Source: Whitmania pigra (Eukaryota > Annelida > Clitellata > Hirudinida > Haemopidae). Taken from it: a stretch of DNA of 64,000 bases. Under the pieces are notes generated by a model. That model had not been told where the DNA came from, ran no database searches, and was given only the letters and a program-made list of their open reading frames with translations. Positions 36,102-47,934 of this stretch are shown piece after piece. How positions within the stretch are numbered: position 1 is the stretch's first letter; each line of letters starts with the position of its first letter. The position numbers were made by a program, and so were the translations under genes. The stretch is from assembly GCA_021613335.1 (NCBI GenBank), contig JAJTWR010000044.1, forward strand, positions 96,001 through 160,000. The letters are read 5' to 3'.

Positions 36102-37127
36102 ATGTATGCTCCGCTTGTAATGTTCGCCATGCTGATCTGGCTCTTGAGTCAAGTTTGCCAACATAATGCTACCATTCCGACCATGGAGAAAGACAAAATT
36201 GTTGCTCTTCAAAACTCTTACAGAAGAATGGAGAAAGCTTCAAACATGAACAAGCTGGTTAGCTAAACTTATTTTTAATTATAATTTCACAGTTTTCAAA
36301 TCGTTTACCTGATCAAAAATTACTGCTCTAGTAATTTGCCATCAATCGTTTGTAATATTTTAACTTTATTCAAGATGTGGAGCGACGAGCTGGCGAACAT
36401 GGCCGAAAAATGGGTTCAAGAGTGTATTTTTGACCACGGAGGATTGAATAGTTCTGACTTTGTTAATGTAGGACAGAACTGTTTCCTCACTACGGCAGGA
36501 GAGATTAACTATACGCTTGCATTTGACAAGTGGTATGCTGAAAAGAATAACTACGACTTCGACACGCAAACCTGCAGATATGATTGTGGCCACTACACCC
36601 AAGTGATTGGATCATAAATATTTCGTATTGTTAATAATATCATTGAATTAATTTGTTTACCAATTGACTCTGTGTAGCTTGTTTGGGCTGATACCATTTT
36701 GGTTGGATGTGCCTGGAATAAATGTTCTTCAATCAAAGGGTTCACTCGTGGCAGAGGAATCCTGTTGTTTTGCAATTTTGCTTCGGGGTAAGTAATTTTT
36801 TATGTAAGTAAATTTGCATAAGCGAAAGCATCAGGGGTTTAGACCGTTTATGTAGTACCTTCTTCCAGAAGTGTTTTTGTTTTTTGTGGTGATGCAAGCT
36901 GGGTTGCGAACACGATACGTGACGACTGTTGCGTTTATCGTAAGTAAATAGGACAATCAATTTTTAAATTAATATTTCACAATGTTATATTTATTTACAA
37001 TAAGTAGATTGTTTAAATGTATTTGTTTAATTGAAGTGGAAACTATCCAGGCCAAGATCCGTACGTGAAGGGTGAACCCTGTTCCTCGTGTCTCGATTCA
37101 TGCGAGGATGAGCTGTGCAGTAAGTAA
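36102..37127 (+). CDS. CAP-7: secreted CAP-domain protein
   Basis: Exons: 36102-36257, 36375-36602, 36678-36787, 37037-37127 (585 nt, 194 residues). Start MYAPLVMFAMLIWLLSQVC is a signal peptide, 3 bases behind GGATCAG. Motifs: SYRRMEKASNMNK (the usual HN is replaced by NS), VGQNCF, CGHYTQ | LVWADT, FCNFASGGNYPG (Cys-Asn-Phe rather than Cys-Asn-Tyr), tail CSSCLDSCEDELC. The frame can end at TAA 37,125-37,127 (ELCSK-stop); the same site TGCA|GTAAGT is a good donor, so a small terminal exon is an alternative. Exon 2 is three codons shorter than in the minus-strand genes. First member of the plus-strand sub-array. Confidence 0.87.
36823..36945 (+). repeat. SINE-like interspersed repeat, copy b, in CAP-7 intron 3
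   Basis: TTTATGTAGTACCTTCTTCC ... GCAAGCTGGGTTGCGAACACGATACGTGACGACTGTTGCGTTTATCG. Closest to copy f at 56.0 kb in the right half (AAGCTGGGTTxxGAACAxGA). Confidence 0.6.
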
Positions 37128-37154
37128 CATGTGATTAGTTTTAATCTGATGACT

Positions 37155-37405
37155 TATTCCTGTGTCACTTCGCGCAAAATGCTGGTTTCTAGATGTCCTC
37201 GTAGGCATAAAAGTGTAGCTATGGCTAAATACAAATAGAACTTAGAAACTCCTATCGCTGAGCTAACCGACAGGGAATCATCAGAGGAGTGCCCCGTCAT
37301 CAAACGTTTCGGCCCAAACTCCTGACGTTCTCGAGGGGTGGGCCACACCCGTTGATCAGGCGGGTGTCCCTGTCGGTGAAAACCCTACCTATCCGACTTC
37401 ATCGT
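37155..37405 (-). repeat. GC-rich block, possible interspersed repeat
   Basis: Much richer in G+C than its surroundings, with an abrupt boundary near 37,400. On the minus strand it reads GTGGCCCACCCCTCGAGAAC ... GGGCCGAAACGTTTGATGAC ... GTCGGTTAGCTCAGCGATAG; the TTAGCTCAGCGATAGGAG piece resembles a tRNA A-box. A 64-codon frame is open but looks fortuitous. I suspect a tRNA-derived SINE or other repeat; no second copy is present here. Confidence 0.35.
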
Positions 37406-40400
37406 AACGCACCGCAAGTTATATGTATAAAAATTAAAATGTATAAATGTATACATATATAAATGACTGATATATAATCTATAAATAATATATCAATATC
37501 AAACATGTGCTTTAAAAATGTAACTCATATGAGATAAATTTTTTTTATTCAAACGTCCCTTCGGTATTAAGTGGTTCTAGCTCAAACTGAATAACTTGAA
37601 TAACCGATGATCGCATATTTACATGTCTGCTGATGTTAACTGTTTTTCAAATAATTTTCGCTAATGCAAATATTTTGAATGGAAAATTTTGATACAATTA
37701 ATTTGTTACATTCAAACTGTAAAAAATATGTGAATATTAAAAATATTTATTACAAATTATGGGTAATTTTAGAAAAAACGATAATTAAAGCTTGCTGTTA
37801 ACCGGGACTGTCAATAACTTAAATTAATAAAATACTACTATGACATAGCATTGCAATATTAATTTAATCCGACAAATTTAAAAGTAAATTAATGAACTGT
37901 AGTTCAAAAGCACTCTTATAGTGATTTTAATGTGTAAATGAAAAATACATTCATATTCATCTTTATAGACTCTCATAAGTTGTTTGAAATATTTACGTAT
38001 TGCCTGCTTATTGTAAATGATACATAAAATGTCAATTACATAAAATGCCCAGTTTAAAAAAGTTTGTGTAGCATCAATATCATCTGACGATTTGAACTTT
38101 CAGTCACCGATTATTAAAGAAGTTCAAGCGAGGAAGACTTTCATCTTTTCATTCAATGGGAATTTATTGAAATTTTATAAAATAAAAAGTTTCCATTGCT
38201 GAAATAAATTAAAATCTTAGAAACTTTTATCTAAGTGAATGTTATTACAGCTACTAGTTAGTATTTACATTAAATAATTAATTAGTCATTACTAAATAAA
38301 TCGAATCTTAAAAATTAAGAAACCTTTAAATAATATTTATAATAATAAAATATCCTTTGGGTTATGCAAGGAACAAGTTATAAATGATGACATTTGCATT
38401 ACTGATCAATACGTGCGACTGCAATCACAACGAGTCAATCAATTTTACATAACAATGTAGTCTGTGAATAATATTTTAAATAATATTTTTGAGAAAGTTA
38501 CAACCAGATTCTTTATATTTTATAAAATTCTGGAAACCTCTGAAAATCACAAGTTTAATCACAGCAAACTCACGAGTTCATGAGTTTTCTTATTCATAAT
38601 GTTTTGTTGAATAAATTATCCCCGATTGAGAACTATTTTTTATATTTTTTTGTTAAATCGAGTGAAAGTGAATGAGGGGCATTGAAAGAATTCACAATGC
38701 ATTTATTGCATATTACAACATTTCATCGAGCTATTTGATGTAAACACCATTCGTAGTTCAATAGTCCTTCAAAACAACAGAAAAATCAATTAAAACTAAA
38801 ACAATTATATTTAAGTTAAATAAAATTGATAAGTTTGATAATTATGGAATAATTAAAGATCGAATAATCATTTTCCTAGCTAATGTTAATTAATTAATGA
38901 ATTACGTAATAAAATACATTGAGGAACACGAGGGTAAAACCAATGCTTAAATGATGATACTCAGGTTTGAACATCTGCAGCCTTCAATGGATCAGAAACA
39001 CGAGATGAAAATATTTTTTATCTCTGAGCAAATAAATCATTAAACTTCGATCTATCTTAGTAAGTTTATTTCTTGCTCTCGGCATTATATAATAAGATTT
39101 ACATTAATTTAAGAAAATCATTAATGATTTCCATATATTATTATAATTATTTCAATTTGTAATTATTATTATACATGAATTATCAATGAATAAGCTTTTT
39201 AAAATGGGATGAAAACACTTTTTAACTGCAAAATCAAGCATTCTTCGTTTTACGACACGCAAGTTCAAAACATTGGTAAATATATTTTACATTTTATATT
39301 TATTCTGAGATATTCTTAAGATGTTAGAAGAAGTCATAGAAAATTAATTGGTAATATTTGTAAAATGTTGGATCATCATCAATATTTCCTCATCTTTTGG
39401 GGTGTTCCGTTAAAAGTTGATAATTTCCTAATGCTTGACGCAATGTTTGTTCAAAAAATTTAAACGGATTATCGCTTTTTTGAGGTATTAAAAGTTATTC
39501 ACATCTCCATCCGTGAAAGAGTTCTCAGCAGTTCAAATGGATTTTGCTTGAAGAGAAAGCAGATGGATTTGTGAAAGTCATCAATTCTAAAAGTATTCAC
39601 AAGCGTATAAATGTCATTGTGCAAATTGTAATTTCTGTAGTAATTGTATTTTAGTAGTAATTTTGGTCAACTATTGTTTTTTTACATCAATTCACGGAGT
39701 CAAAAATTCGTCAAAATTCTATCAGTAGTTCACTGCTTACGACATCATTGCAGAAAAGGGCCATAATAATTATTATTAATTATTATTATTTATTAATATT
39801 ATTAAATATATTAAGTAGAGTCTTCTATATTTTTGGAGTTTGGTTAAAAATATTGTTAAGTCAATAACGCAAATATCGATTTATAAGAAATAACTGGCAA
39901 CCCCAGATAATGAAAACAATGTAAATAAATATTTAAATAATTATATTATATTTAGTAATATTATACACATATACATATTTAAATTGCAATAACCTATCAA
40001 TCAAATAGCCACCACAATATTTTCAGTCTCATTTTGAGATTAATACGCCTGAAATGGAAGGTTTCATCTGACAATGGAACACTATTTGAAGTAACGAATG
40101 TGTCAATAATTTAAAACCGGATTTAAAAAAAAAAACAAAATGTTGCATTTATGCTGTACATCAGTACGTGCGGTTACACCACCTGCCAGTGACAGCAGAA
40201 GAATGCGGTTGGCAATCCTAAAGATTATTGGATCTCTCACATCTCCGTATCCCACAACGAGCTTTTTTAGTTTATGGAGATAATAAATAATAATAAATGA
40301 ATAATAAGCAAAATAGTTACTTACGAAAACGCACAAAATCAAATAGAGTAACCGATTCTGATTTGTTTCTTATCAAAAAGAATAAATGTCCAGTTTAAGC

Positions 40401-40566
40401 AATATAAAAGATTCAGGCAGATCGGATCAACTTAGTTGAAGGCTACATGACAAGCTGACGTCACATGATCTGTGTGAGAGTATTTGTGCTAGAGGTTCAT
40501 AGATTTATTATCTGATGAGATTTGCTCCTACTTTTAAGTAGTTTTACGGTGGTTCGTGTTTCGAAA
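37406..40566. other. long AT-rich gene-free stretch
   Basis: About 3 kb without a recognisable gene or element. A 79-codon minus-strand frame at 40,103-40,342 has a slightly GC-richer core (GDVRDPIIFRIANRILL) but no family I can name. The CAP-8 promoter must be at the right end. Confidence 0.5.
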
Positions 40567-41661
40567 ATGGCTAATAACTGCTGCCTTGTTGCTTCTCTCG
40601 CGATTGTAATTTGTAGCATCTCCCATCGCATGAGTTGTTGCGGTGACCTCGACATTGGGGAAATCTTAAAGAATGCAACATTAGAAGCTCAGAAGGCGTC
40701 AAGAACAGTCGAGAAGAAGGAGGATGAATCAACGGAGGTCCTTGAAGCCCACAACTTAGTCAGGAAGATTGAACAGGCCGCTAATATGAACAAACTGGTC
40801 AGGATTCATTACAAATCTTTCTAACAGTACTTTGATAATTCTACAATTTTATACTTAAGGTATGGGATGATACGCTAGCAGCTATGGCAACGAACTATGC
40901 AGCCATGTGCAACTTCAGCCACGGACAGCCGGAAGAACCATTATCTCCATATCCTGATGTCGGTCAGAACTTGTACGCAACTTCAAATAAAAAGATAAAT
41001 TACAGAGCCGCTGTATGGAGGTGGTTCGGTGAGAACAAAAACTACGATTTTGCCACCCAGGTTTGCTCGGGCAAAACCTGTGACCATTACACTCAGGTAA
41101 ATTCAAATTTGGCAATCACCTGATGAGTGTTTATTTTCCTATTTTGTCGGCAGCTTGTATGGGCCGACAGCATACTTCTCGGATGTGGGCATCATTACTG
41201 CAATGGTCCCATAGCTGGAACCCCTATGAAAAAGGGATACATAGTAGTTTGTAACTATGTACCACCGTGAGTGTTATTTTGTGATTTAATTTTGACTCGA
41301 TTTCAACATTTATTGATGCGGTGGTTGATTTTTTTTTTTTTGATGTGCATCTATCTTATGGTTTTCACGGTTTGTAAACATTCAAATCGCAATAGTCAAA
41401 TTAATTTTGTTAAGTAACTGACTATCTTGTAGAACGTAATAGCTGTCTTGCTGATAAACATAACACATATTTCAACTAACAATATTTTAAGTTGTTAACA
41501 ACAGCTATACAAGAAACATGTGCTACAGAATAACAAAAATATTAAAATAAAATTAATGAAATTCACTTAGGGGCAATTTTCCCGGGGAAAATCCTTATGT
41601 GAAGGGCGAGCCCTGTTCAGGATGTTCAGACTCTTGTGAGGACGGTCTCTGTAGTGAGTGA
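40567..41661 (+). CDS. CAP-8: secreted CAP-domain protein with longer N-terminus
   Basis: Exons: 40567-40797, 40860-41096, 41154-41266, 41571-41661 (672 nt, 223 residues). Start MANNCCLVASLAIVICSIS is a signal peptide. About 25 extra residues rich in Lys/Glu (NATLEAQKASRTVEKKEDES) precede AHNLVRKIEQAANMNK. Motifs: GQNLYAT, CDHYTQ | LVWADS (Gly to Asp in the CAP1 motif, a substitution the CAP1 pattern allows), VCNYVPPGNFPG, tail CSGCSDSCEDGLC. The frame can stop at TGA 41,659-41,661 (GLCSE-stop); an alternative donor TGTA|GTGAGT with an acceptor at 41,715 would give GLC-Ile-Thr-Glu-Tyr-stop ending at 41,729, which looks more like CAP-3/CAP-5. Intron 1 is very short (62 bp). Confidence 0.88.
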
Positions 41662-41844
41662 CAACGACTTATCATTTGTGACATCCCGCCTATTTCAAAT
41701 TATTTTTTGTTCTAGTTACTGAATACTGAGCAAAGAAAGATCAATTCAAGTTTATTGTTTCAATTCTACTTTTGAAGTTATAACGTTTATCTTTTCTCAA
41801 TAAAATTTAATCTGAATTTATTAAAACTTGACAGTAGAAGTGGC

Positions 41845-42897
41845 CAGTGGCGCAACTAGGGGGGGCCCCAGGCCCAATAGGGGAGACCCTGCAATTTTGC
41901 CAAATCCGATGAGTTTTATTTTGGTGGGGGGGGGGCAATTAATTTAATTCAGGCAGACAAACAAGAAAACGTTGTCTACCAGCCAATCTTAAAGATTCTA
42001 TGGTATTGCAAGCTATGCCAATTTGGTCAACGCATGGCAATTGGAAAACAGCTCAACTCAAGCTCGAGGAATATTATAAAATTATTGATCTGGAAAATCA
42101 TCAGATAACCAGTCGTTTTGATAACCCTGCCTTAGCTGCTCTTGATACTTTGCAGAATGGCACAATGACTCCCTAGCTTTCGGAATTCTGCAACCTTCGT
42201 GGAAAAGATGCTGAAACTGGGCAAAGACAGCTTCAATTCACATTGACAAGTTTACGTGCTGATCAGTCTGATTCCAATGCATGTATCGAACTGCAAGATC
42301 TTTTCTGTTCCACAAGCATTCAGCCCGAGTTGCATTATTTGCTCGATGTTGCTTTTACTCTGCCAGTTAGGTCATCAGATGCAGAAAGGGCATAATAATA
42401 ATAATAATAATAATTAATTTATAAAGCGCCATGTGCGTAGCGTCAGAGGCGCCTTGTGTCTTCGCTGTCCCATGAAGTCCTGAAGAGATGGGTCTTCAGG
42501 TGGCTAAAAGTCATCTCAGGACGACTATGTCTGCCTGTCGTTTGCAAAGTTTATTGAGAATATCTGCGAACAAAACAACTACTGCACTTCTTCCAGTAAA
42601 TGAAATGGTGAACAGATTTTCACAGACCGATCGAAAAATTATTTTGTAACTGCAAAGACATCATATTACATTTTTAAACATAAACTTTTTTTTACATTTG
42701 CTTTAACTGGTTTGAAACCTTGAGACAGAAGATAGTCAAACTCATAATAATAATAATCTGTTCTATTTTTAATTCTTTATTAATTATAATTGGTAGTTTT
42801 AATTTGAACAAGTTTCAAAAAGTTTTCGACTGCGTCGGGCTTTCGTCCCTTTTCTAAACTTGAGCCCCCCCAGCCTTTTTCGATGGTTGCGCTACTG
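41845..42897 (+). mobile_element. hAT DNA transposon remnant with 8-bp target duplication
   Basis: Left end CAGTGGCGCAAC, right end (reverse complement) CAGTAGCGCAAC; flanks GAAGTGGC (41,837-41,844) and GAAGTAGC (42,898-42,905), 7 of 8. Inside, QPELHYLLDVAFTLPVRSSD and AERA match the hAT C-terminal dimerisation region (LPVSSASAERxFS), preceded by LSEFCNLRGKDAET-like sequence. Stops present, most of the transposase missing: dead. A SINE-like repeat is inserted right after the SSDAERA codons. Confidence 0.85.
42392..42545 (+). repeat. SINE-like interspersed repeat, copy c, nested in the hAT
   Basis: (AAT)n followed by TTTATAAAGCGCCATGTGCGTAGCGTCAGAGGCGCCTTGTG. The first 35 bases are nearly the same as copy e at 48.18 kb (TTTATATAGCGCCATATGCATAGCGTCAGAGGC). 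It interrupts the hAT coding remains, so it inserted after the hAT. Confidence 0.7.
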
Positions 42898-42905
42898 GAA
42901 GTAGC

Positions 42906-43950
42906 ATTGCACGCTTCTGTGTTTTAGCTAGGGTGATCACCTTTATTTGCACAGTGCAAGTTAGCCAAGAGGATTACGCAAACAAAACACAACGTTGTAT
43001 GTTTTGTTACCCTAGATTAGCAATTAGAGTGCATTCACACTCGGTGCGGATACATAAGGCACTCAAACGATAGATAGGTTAAATACAAATGAGGAACATT
43101 AAACGTTGAAATTTGTTGATATTTAAAAATAGAAATCAACAATTTTTGTTAATTTTGGAAATTTTGAATTAACACTTGATTTTGCAAACAATTTTTATAA
43201 TATTGAAATAACCTGGGGTCCGGGAACTAGTAAGTTTTAGAGTAAGTTTATTAAGCAAGTATTCAGTTAACGGAACTGAATAATAGAAGTTAAGTGCTTA
43301 AGGAATTGAGGTACTTAAGGATGCAACTGGATATTTGGGCTTCCAAGTTGTCTGATTCTCGCTGTTTGTCAGGTGATTATCGAGAATGCTTTTCTGTAGA
43401 AATATTAGATACCACGTGCCCGACAAAGATTCCAAATATAATGAAATTTAGATTTAATTATTTTAGCAATATAGACTTAATTAATTTTCATGTTTACAAC
43501 AATATTATAAAATTATAACTTTAAAATTATAACATTATAATTAACATAAGGTATCCACGATTCCTGCCTCAGAAACTTAAAAAATAATTAGTTCGCAGTT
43601 TCGCTCATTCTAGTAAAATGATTTTACCATTCCAAACTTCATATAATCTCGAATACATTTCTTCGGCAACTACGTTCTCAAACTCTGGAATTTTCTGCCC
43701 AAGAAAGCATCAACTATACAACTTGATATCATTCCCAATCTTGGTTGTTTTCCGCCGACATTAACAAGCATCTTTTAGTCAAGTGTTCTTCGTCGTTACA
43801 TACACCAGTCTATTTTTTTTTTATTACTAACATTTACTTTAGAAATTTGTCTTAGTAATTATTGGAAACACTTCATTTTTTAAATAATAATATAATATTA
43901 TGATTGAATAATTACATATCGATAGTATCACGGTAAATTTACATTCTTGA
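42906..43950. other. spacer upstream of CAP-9
   Basis: AT-rich; a 74-codon plus frame at 43,294-43,518 has no recognised similarity. No element identified. Confidence 0.5.
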
Positions 43951-43989
43951 GTCCAACGAACATAAAGTCTACCGGCTCCAGACAAGGTG

Positions 43990-44296
43990 AAAAGGTGCAA
44001 ATCAAAAAGAAATTGCTTTATGTTTTAAATTGTTTTATTGATCTGAACATTTTCGATTTCCAATGCGACCAATAAACAGCAACCATAGCAAGTTCAATAA
44101 CCCACTTCCTATTTGCCGGAACATCTGCTTTGCGTCTGTGATGGGTCTACTAAATGCGAATTCCTCAGAAAGATTTCTTATCGAACATCTGCTTCAAAGA
44201 TTTACTATTAAGTCTAAAATAAATAGCACTGAAGAGACGGTTCGAGGGTTCGAGCGCAAAATCTCATCGATACTGTGTTGAAAGTTAAGCAGGGTA
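43990..44296 (+). promoter_or_regulatory. CAP-9 upstream region, conserved in the CAP-10 copy
   Basis: About 300 bases in front of the CAP-9 start are clearly alike to 47,935-48,152 in front of the decayed CAP-10 (e.g. TGGGTCTACTAAATGCGAAT versus AGTGGTCTACTAAATGTGAA, and CCAATGCGACCAATAAA versus CCAATGTGAACGTTAAA). It therefore marks the duplicated promoter/5' region; no specific factor site is claimed. Confidence 0.55.
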
Positions 44297-45441
44297 ATGA
44301 ACAAGTTTCTTCTCGCGTTGCTGGGCATTTTCTGCCTATCAAAAGTGGAATGCAGCACCAGAATGAAGAGAAATTTTCCCGTAATCGAGGATGTGCTGGT
44401 TGCCCACAATAATCTCAGAAAGTTGGAAAAGGCGACCAATATGAAAAAAATGGTGAAACTTTGTTTCTTATGTCTCATCCACCTAAAGGTAACCTTAAAC
44501 TCCATCAAACCAGAAATGGGACTCCATACTAGCTGAATTGGCGGACATTTGGGCTAAAGGTTGCTATTTCAAGCATGGTCAGCCCTCCTCACCCACCACG
44601 GACTACGGTGAAATCGGTCAGAACCTGTTTACCAGCAACTCCATCAATCCCGTTGACTGGACAAAGATCGCCCAAAGTTGGTACGATGAGAAACCCTATT
44701 ACAGCTTTGCTGATCAAACCTGTCTTACAGAAAAAATGTGTGGCCATTATACGCAGGTGCCTAAGAGCATTATTTTTCAGTTAACTTATGAATCATTGAA
44801 ATGGTCGATGATGAATCGAAATCTGAAAGAGATGTTAAATTACTTGTTTTGTTACTAATAATTCATTTGGTAGTTAACTAATTTCAGGTTGTTTGGGCAG
44901 ACAGCGAATTCCTTGGTTGTTCAGTTGCTTACTGTGATGATCTTAAAGGAACTAATTGGACTACAGGTGCTCTCGCTGTCTGCAATTACGGACCCCCGTA
45001 AGTCAGTTAATCAGATTAGAATTTAAAGTACTTATTTAAATTGGTCTGAAGTTGGCTTAGAGGGTTTGTGTTTTTGTGAGCGACAATAAAATAAACAGTC
45101 GTTACGTGGGATGTTCGCAATCCAGCTTGCAACCACACAACCCATTACAAAGCGCTACTGGGGAAGTCGTTAAATAAATGGTCTAAGCGCTACTGACGGT
45201 GACGCTTATTCACTTATTAATATTATCAATTATGACTTTATTTATAAATTCATTTAAAATTAACTTGCCGCAGTGGCAACTACGTTGGCGAAGACCCATA
45301 TTTGGAAGGTGAACCATGTACCGCTTGCGCTGGTAAATGCGAGGATGGTCTATGCGGTTAGCATTAAGAAGCTTACAATTGTTTAACGAAAGTTAAAAAT
45401 GTGATTTGTCAATAATTTAATACATTTTTGTTTCAGTGTAA
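44297..45441 (+). CDS. CAP-9: secreted CAP-domain protein, complete
   Basis: Five coding exons: 44297-44452, 44514-44756, 44888-44997, 45274-45356, 45437-45441 (597 nt, 198 residues). Start [19 protein letters not shown] is a signal peptide; it lies 4 bases after AAGCAG. Motifs: [29 protein letters not shown] | VVWADS, VCNYGPPGNYVG, tail [13 protein letters not shown], and a last exon that adds only part of a Val codon and the stop (TG-TAA). The phases are again 0, 0, 2, 1. Intron 1 is 61 bp. It is the evident parent or sister of CAP-10psi and CAP-11psi. Confidence 0.9.
45068..45195 (-). repeat. SINE-like interspersed repeat, copy d, in CAP-9 intron 3
   Basis: Inverted relative to the others: AAACAGTCGTTACGTGGGATGTTCGCAATCCAGCTTGCAACC ... 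CATTACAAAGCGCTAC, i.e. the reverse complement has GTAGCGCTTTGTAATG ... GGTTGCAAGCTGGATTGCGAACATCCCACGTAACGACTG. Confidence 0.6.
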
Positions 45442-45949
45442 AGTCAGACTGAATATAAATTAAATGATTATCTAAATTTTTGATTGTGACTTGCGAAAGA
45501 ACACATCTTTAGTTGATTGGTTAAACTAAAAATAAACTTATAAATCTTTGTCTCAGGTGAAAAACCGCAATAAATGTTGTTCTAAATATTTTGCATAAAT
45601 AACTTCTTGAACTCAGAAGGATACTACAACAACTCAACCTTTTCCATAACAGTCCCTTAACACGTAAATAGGTGCTCACGAACATTAGAAGTTATAAGAA
45701 TAAGTACTTTTTTTTTGAGTCTGAAGAATCCAGATATTTTTGGTTTGACTGAAAAATTGCTAATGAAAGACGTTCCATATTTTATGTTTTGCCCCTCTAA
45801 TGTTTAATGTAGTCGGACGGGATCGGCAATCTAGAGGCGGGGACGTTCTTTAATTAATTAGAGATTGTATTTCGTTTTGATCAGCCGAAGTTTCTATAAA
45901 TTCTACCGGAAGATGATAGCTATGCTATAGTAATTGCTAAGCGTATTTC
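45442..45949. other. spacer downstream of CAP-9
   Basis: CAP-9 3' region with AATAAA-like motifs near 45,530; otherwise nothing recognised. Confidence 0.5.
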
Positions 45950-46760
45950 TCAAATCTGGTGACTATATCTTGAGCTTCGACCTGATATTCCGTCTGAGGA
46001 TTTATTGGCTAAGACATTCCAGAAGGAAATGTCCGGTGGACTCCTCCATCCGAGGGCAAGTCTTGCATTTTCCGCTGGTATGCCTTTTCATTTGGAACAG
46101 GTAACGATTCAGATGACATCTTCCAAACCTGAATCTGGAGATGAGTACCTCCTTCCTTCTAGAGCAGCAATCCCATCTTCTCTACCAGTCGTCTTCGATC
46201 TTCTGGGCGACGATCCTTTTGGCGTCCATGATAGAAGCTGGGATTTGACGGCCTATCTGGCCACGAGTTGTCGCTAGCTTTGCCAGGATGTCGGCCTTCT
46301 TGCTAACTGGAATGAGCAGGTACCCAGACAGGAGTGACTTGCTGGTCTCGGTCCTTGAAATCTGAAATCAAAGATAAATTTTTATGAATTTCAGGATCAT
46401 GCTAGGCATTGGATGGCACTAAGAGAATCGCTTAAAATCACAATATTATTGTCCTCCGCCTGGTAGAAGGTTTTTAGCAGCCTTAAGCAGTCCCCGATGA
46501 CTGCTAATTCTGATGCAGTACTGTCAGGTAGGAGAACTGCCACTGTTTCAAAAAGGCTTGGCCGGTTCGTCTTCTTCATCTTCCAATAAAGTTTGCCCTG
46601 AAGGGTGAAGTACCTTAAATCAGAAGCAAAGTAACGTTCCTTAATTGGATTATTGAGAGTAGCCAGTGACCGTATTGCATGTATGGCGGTGAGCTTCCTT
46701 CGACAAAGGTCTAACAGAAGTTCACCATATTCAACTTGCATTCATTCCAATGATTCTTTT
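45950..46760 (-). mobile_element. non-LTR retrotransposon RNase H fragment (Jockey/I-like), decayed
   Basis: Minus-strand frames: ITLWQVEYGELLLDLCRR-type region, SELAVIGDCLRLLKTF and NNIVILSDSLSAIQCLA, the latter being the RNase H ...ILSDSxSAxxAL box; then in other frames a helix rich in ELARR-like residues, and KWKRHTSGKCKTCPRMEES followed by TGHFLLEC, the CxxC-H-C tail that follows RNase H in I/Jockey/R1-type elements. Multiple shifts; dead fragment. Confidence 0.75.
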
Positions 46761-47239
46761 ACTGACAAATAATTTGATAAAAATAATGTTGAAAGCACCT
46801 GCATGTAGTGCCTTCATAGTTTTTAATCAAGGCACGTTCGATCTTCAGAATTATTCATTGTACCAAGAAACGAAACCTTTGTCCAGCTAACTGTCAAATT
46901 TTTGGTTTTTTAGTCCGCGGTGGATGAAGAAAGTTGACCATGTTCGAACTTGCAACTCTTGGCCAATTGTCCGCCACTTAAGCTAGTGCAAGGTCAAATT
47001 TCTGGTTGGAGGGAGTTTAAGGTTACTTTTGGGTGCATGAAATGTAAAAAATAAAGTGTCACCATTTTTCTCAAATTGTTGTGGTAATCCAGGACATCCT
47101 TGATTTCTGGATAATTCCTCTTCATTCTGGTCCTGCATTCCATCTTTGACAGGCAGAAACTTTTTCATTTTCTTGCTTCATTTGCAACTCAGTGATTCTG
47201 GTTAGTGCGATCTCGATTAGATGGTGCTATTTATTCTAG
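46761..47239. other. no recognisable gene
   Basis: A 61-codon minus frame at 46,983-47,168 has no recognised similarity; may be more of the decayed LINE. Confidence 0.4.
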
Positions 47240-47690
47240 ACTAGCTGTTTCCCCGGCTTTGCCCGGTAATAGAATTTCAAATGAATAAACTTCATGTATC
47301 GTATAAAAATTAGTAAATACAGATGACAAACGGAACAAGTTGGCTACCAAAATAACACTAATATTAAATCCTAGATAAATAATAAAAAACGTAAATTTTT
47401 AAATTATAAAACGGAAAATTTACAATTTAATAAAATATAAACTAAAAGCTTACGACCAGCATGCGCCTAAGCTCACCAGCTTTGAAAAGGCGCGTACGCT
47501 CTTGTGGGAATAAGCCCAGAAGAGGTTTTTTTTAAATATAATTTATGGATTTTTTTGCAAATTAGACTAAACTGACCCCTTATTCATCGTACTCAATTGT
47601 CTCAAGTTTCAATCAAATTGGTTCAGAATTAAAGATTTGTATAAGAAATATACATACAAGATCCTTGTTTTATATATACAGATTTAAAAA
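47240..47690 (+). repeat. interspersed element of the CTAGCTGTTxCCCGGCTTTGCCCGG type
   Basis: It begins CTAGCTGTTTCCCCGGCTTTGCCCGGTAATAG and ends ATACAAGATCCTTGTTTTATATATACAGAT, start and end sequences seen on a common class of invertebrate interspersed repeats. No coding capacity. Class not decided from this sequence. Confidence 0.4.
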
Positions 47691-47934
47691 TAAATCTGAG
47701 ACAAGTGTTCGTAATCTAAACCTTTTTGACGACTTCACTTATAGTAAGTACATCACAGAAACAAAGCAGACGTTCCGGTGAATAGCAGGTGGGTTATTGA
47801 ACTTCCTTAGGTTTAGTGTTTCCATTGGAAATCGAAAATTTATTTCATTCTTTGTCAATTGCTTACAATCTTTGGAACAAAAAACAAAAAATGTCAAGGC
47901 TATCTGTGCGAATCGATTATTGAAATAAAAATGC

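Noticed and set aside
40103..40342. 79-codon minus frame with GDVRDPIIFRIANRILL
   Set aside because: No family recognised and no adjoining exons; left as spacer.
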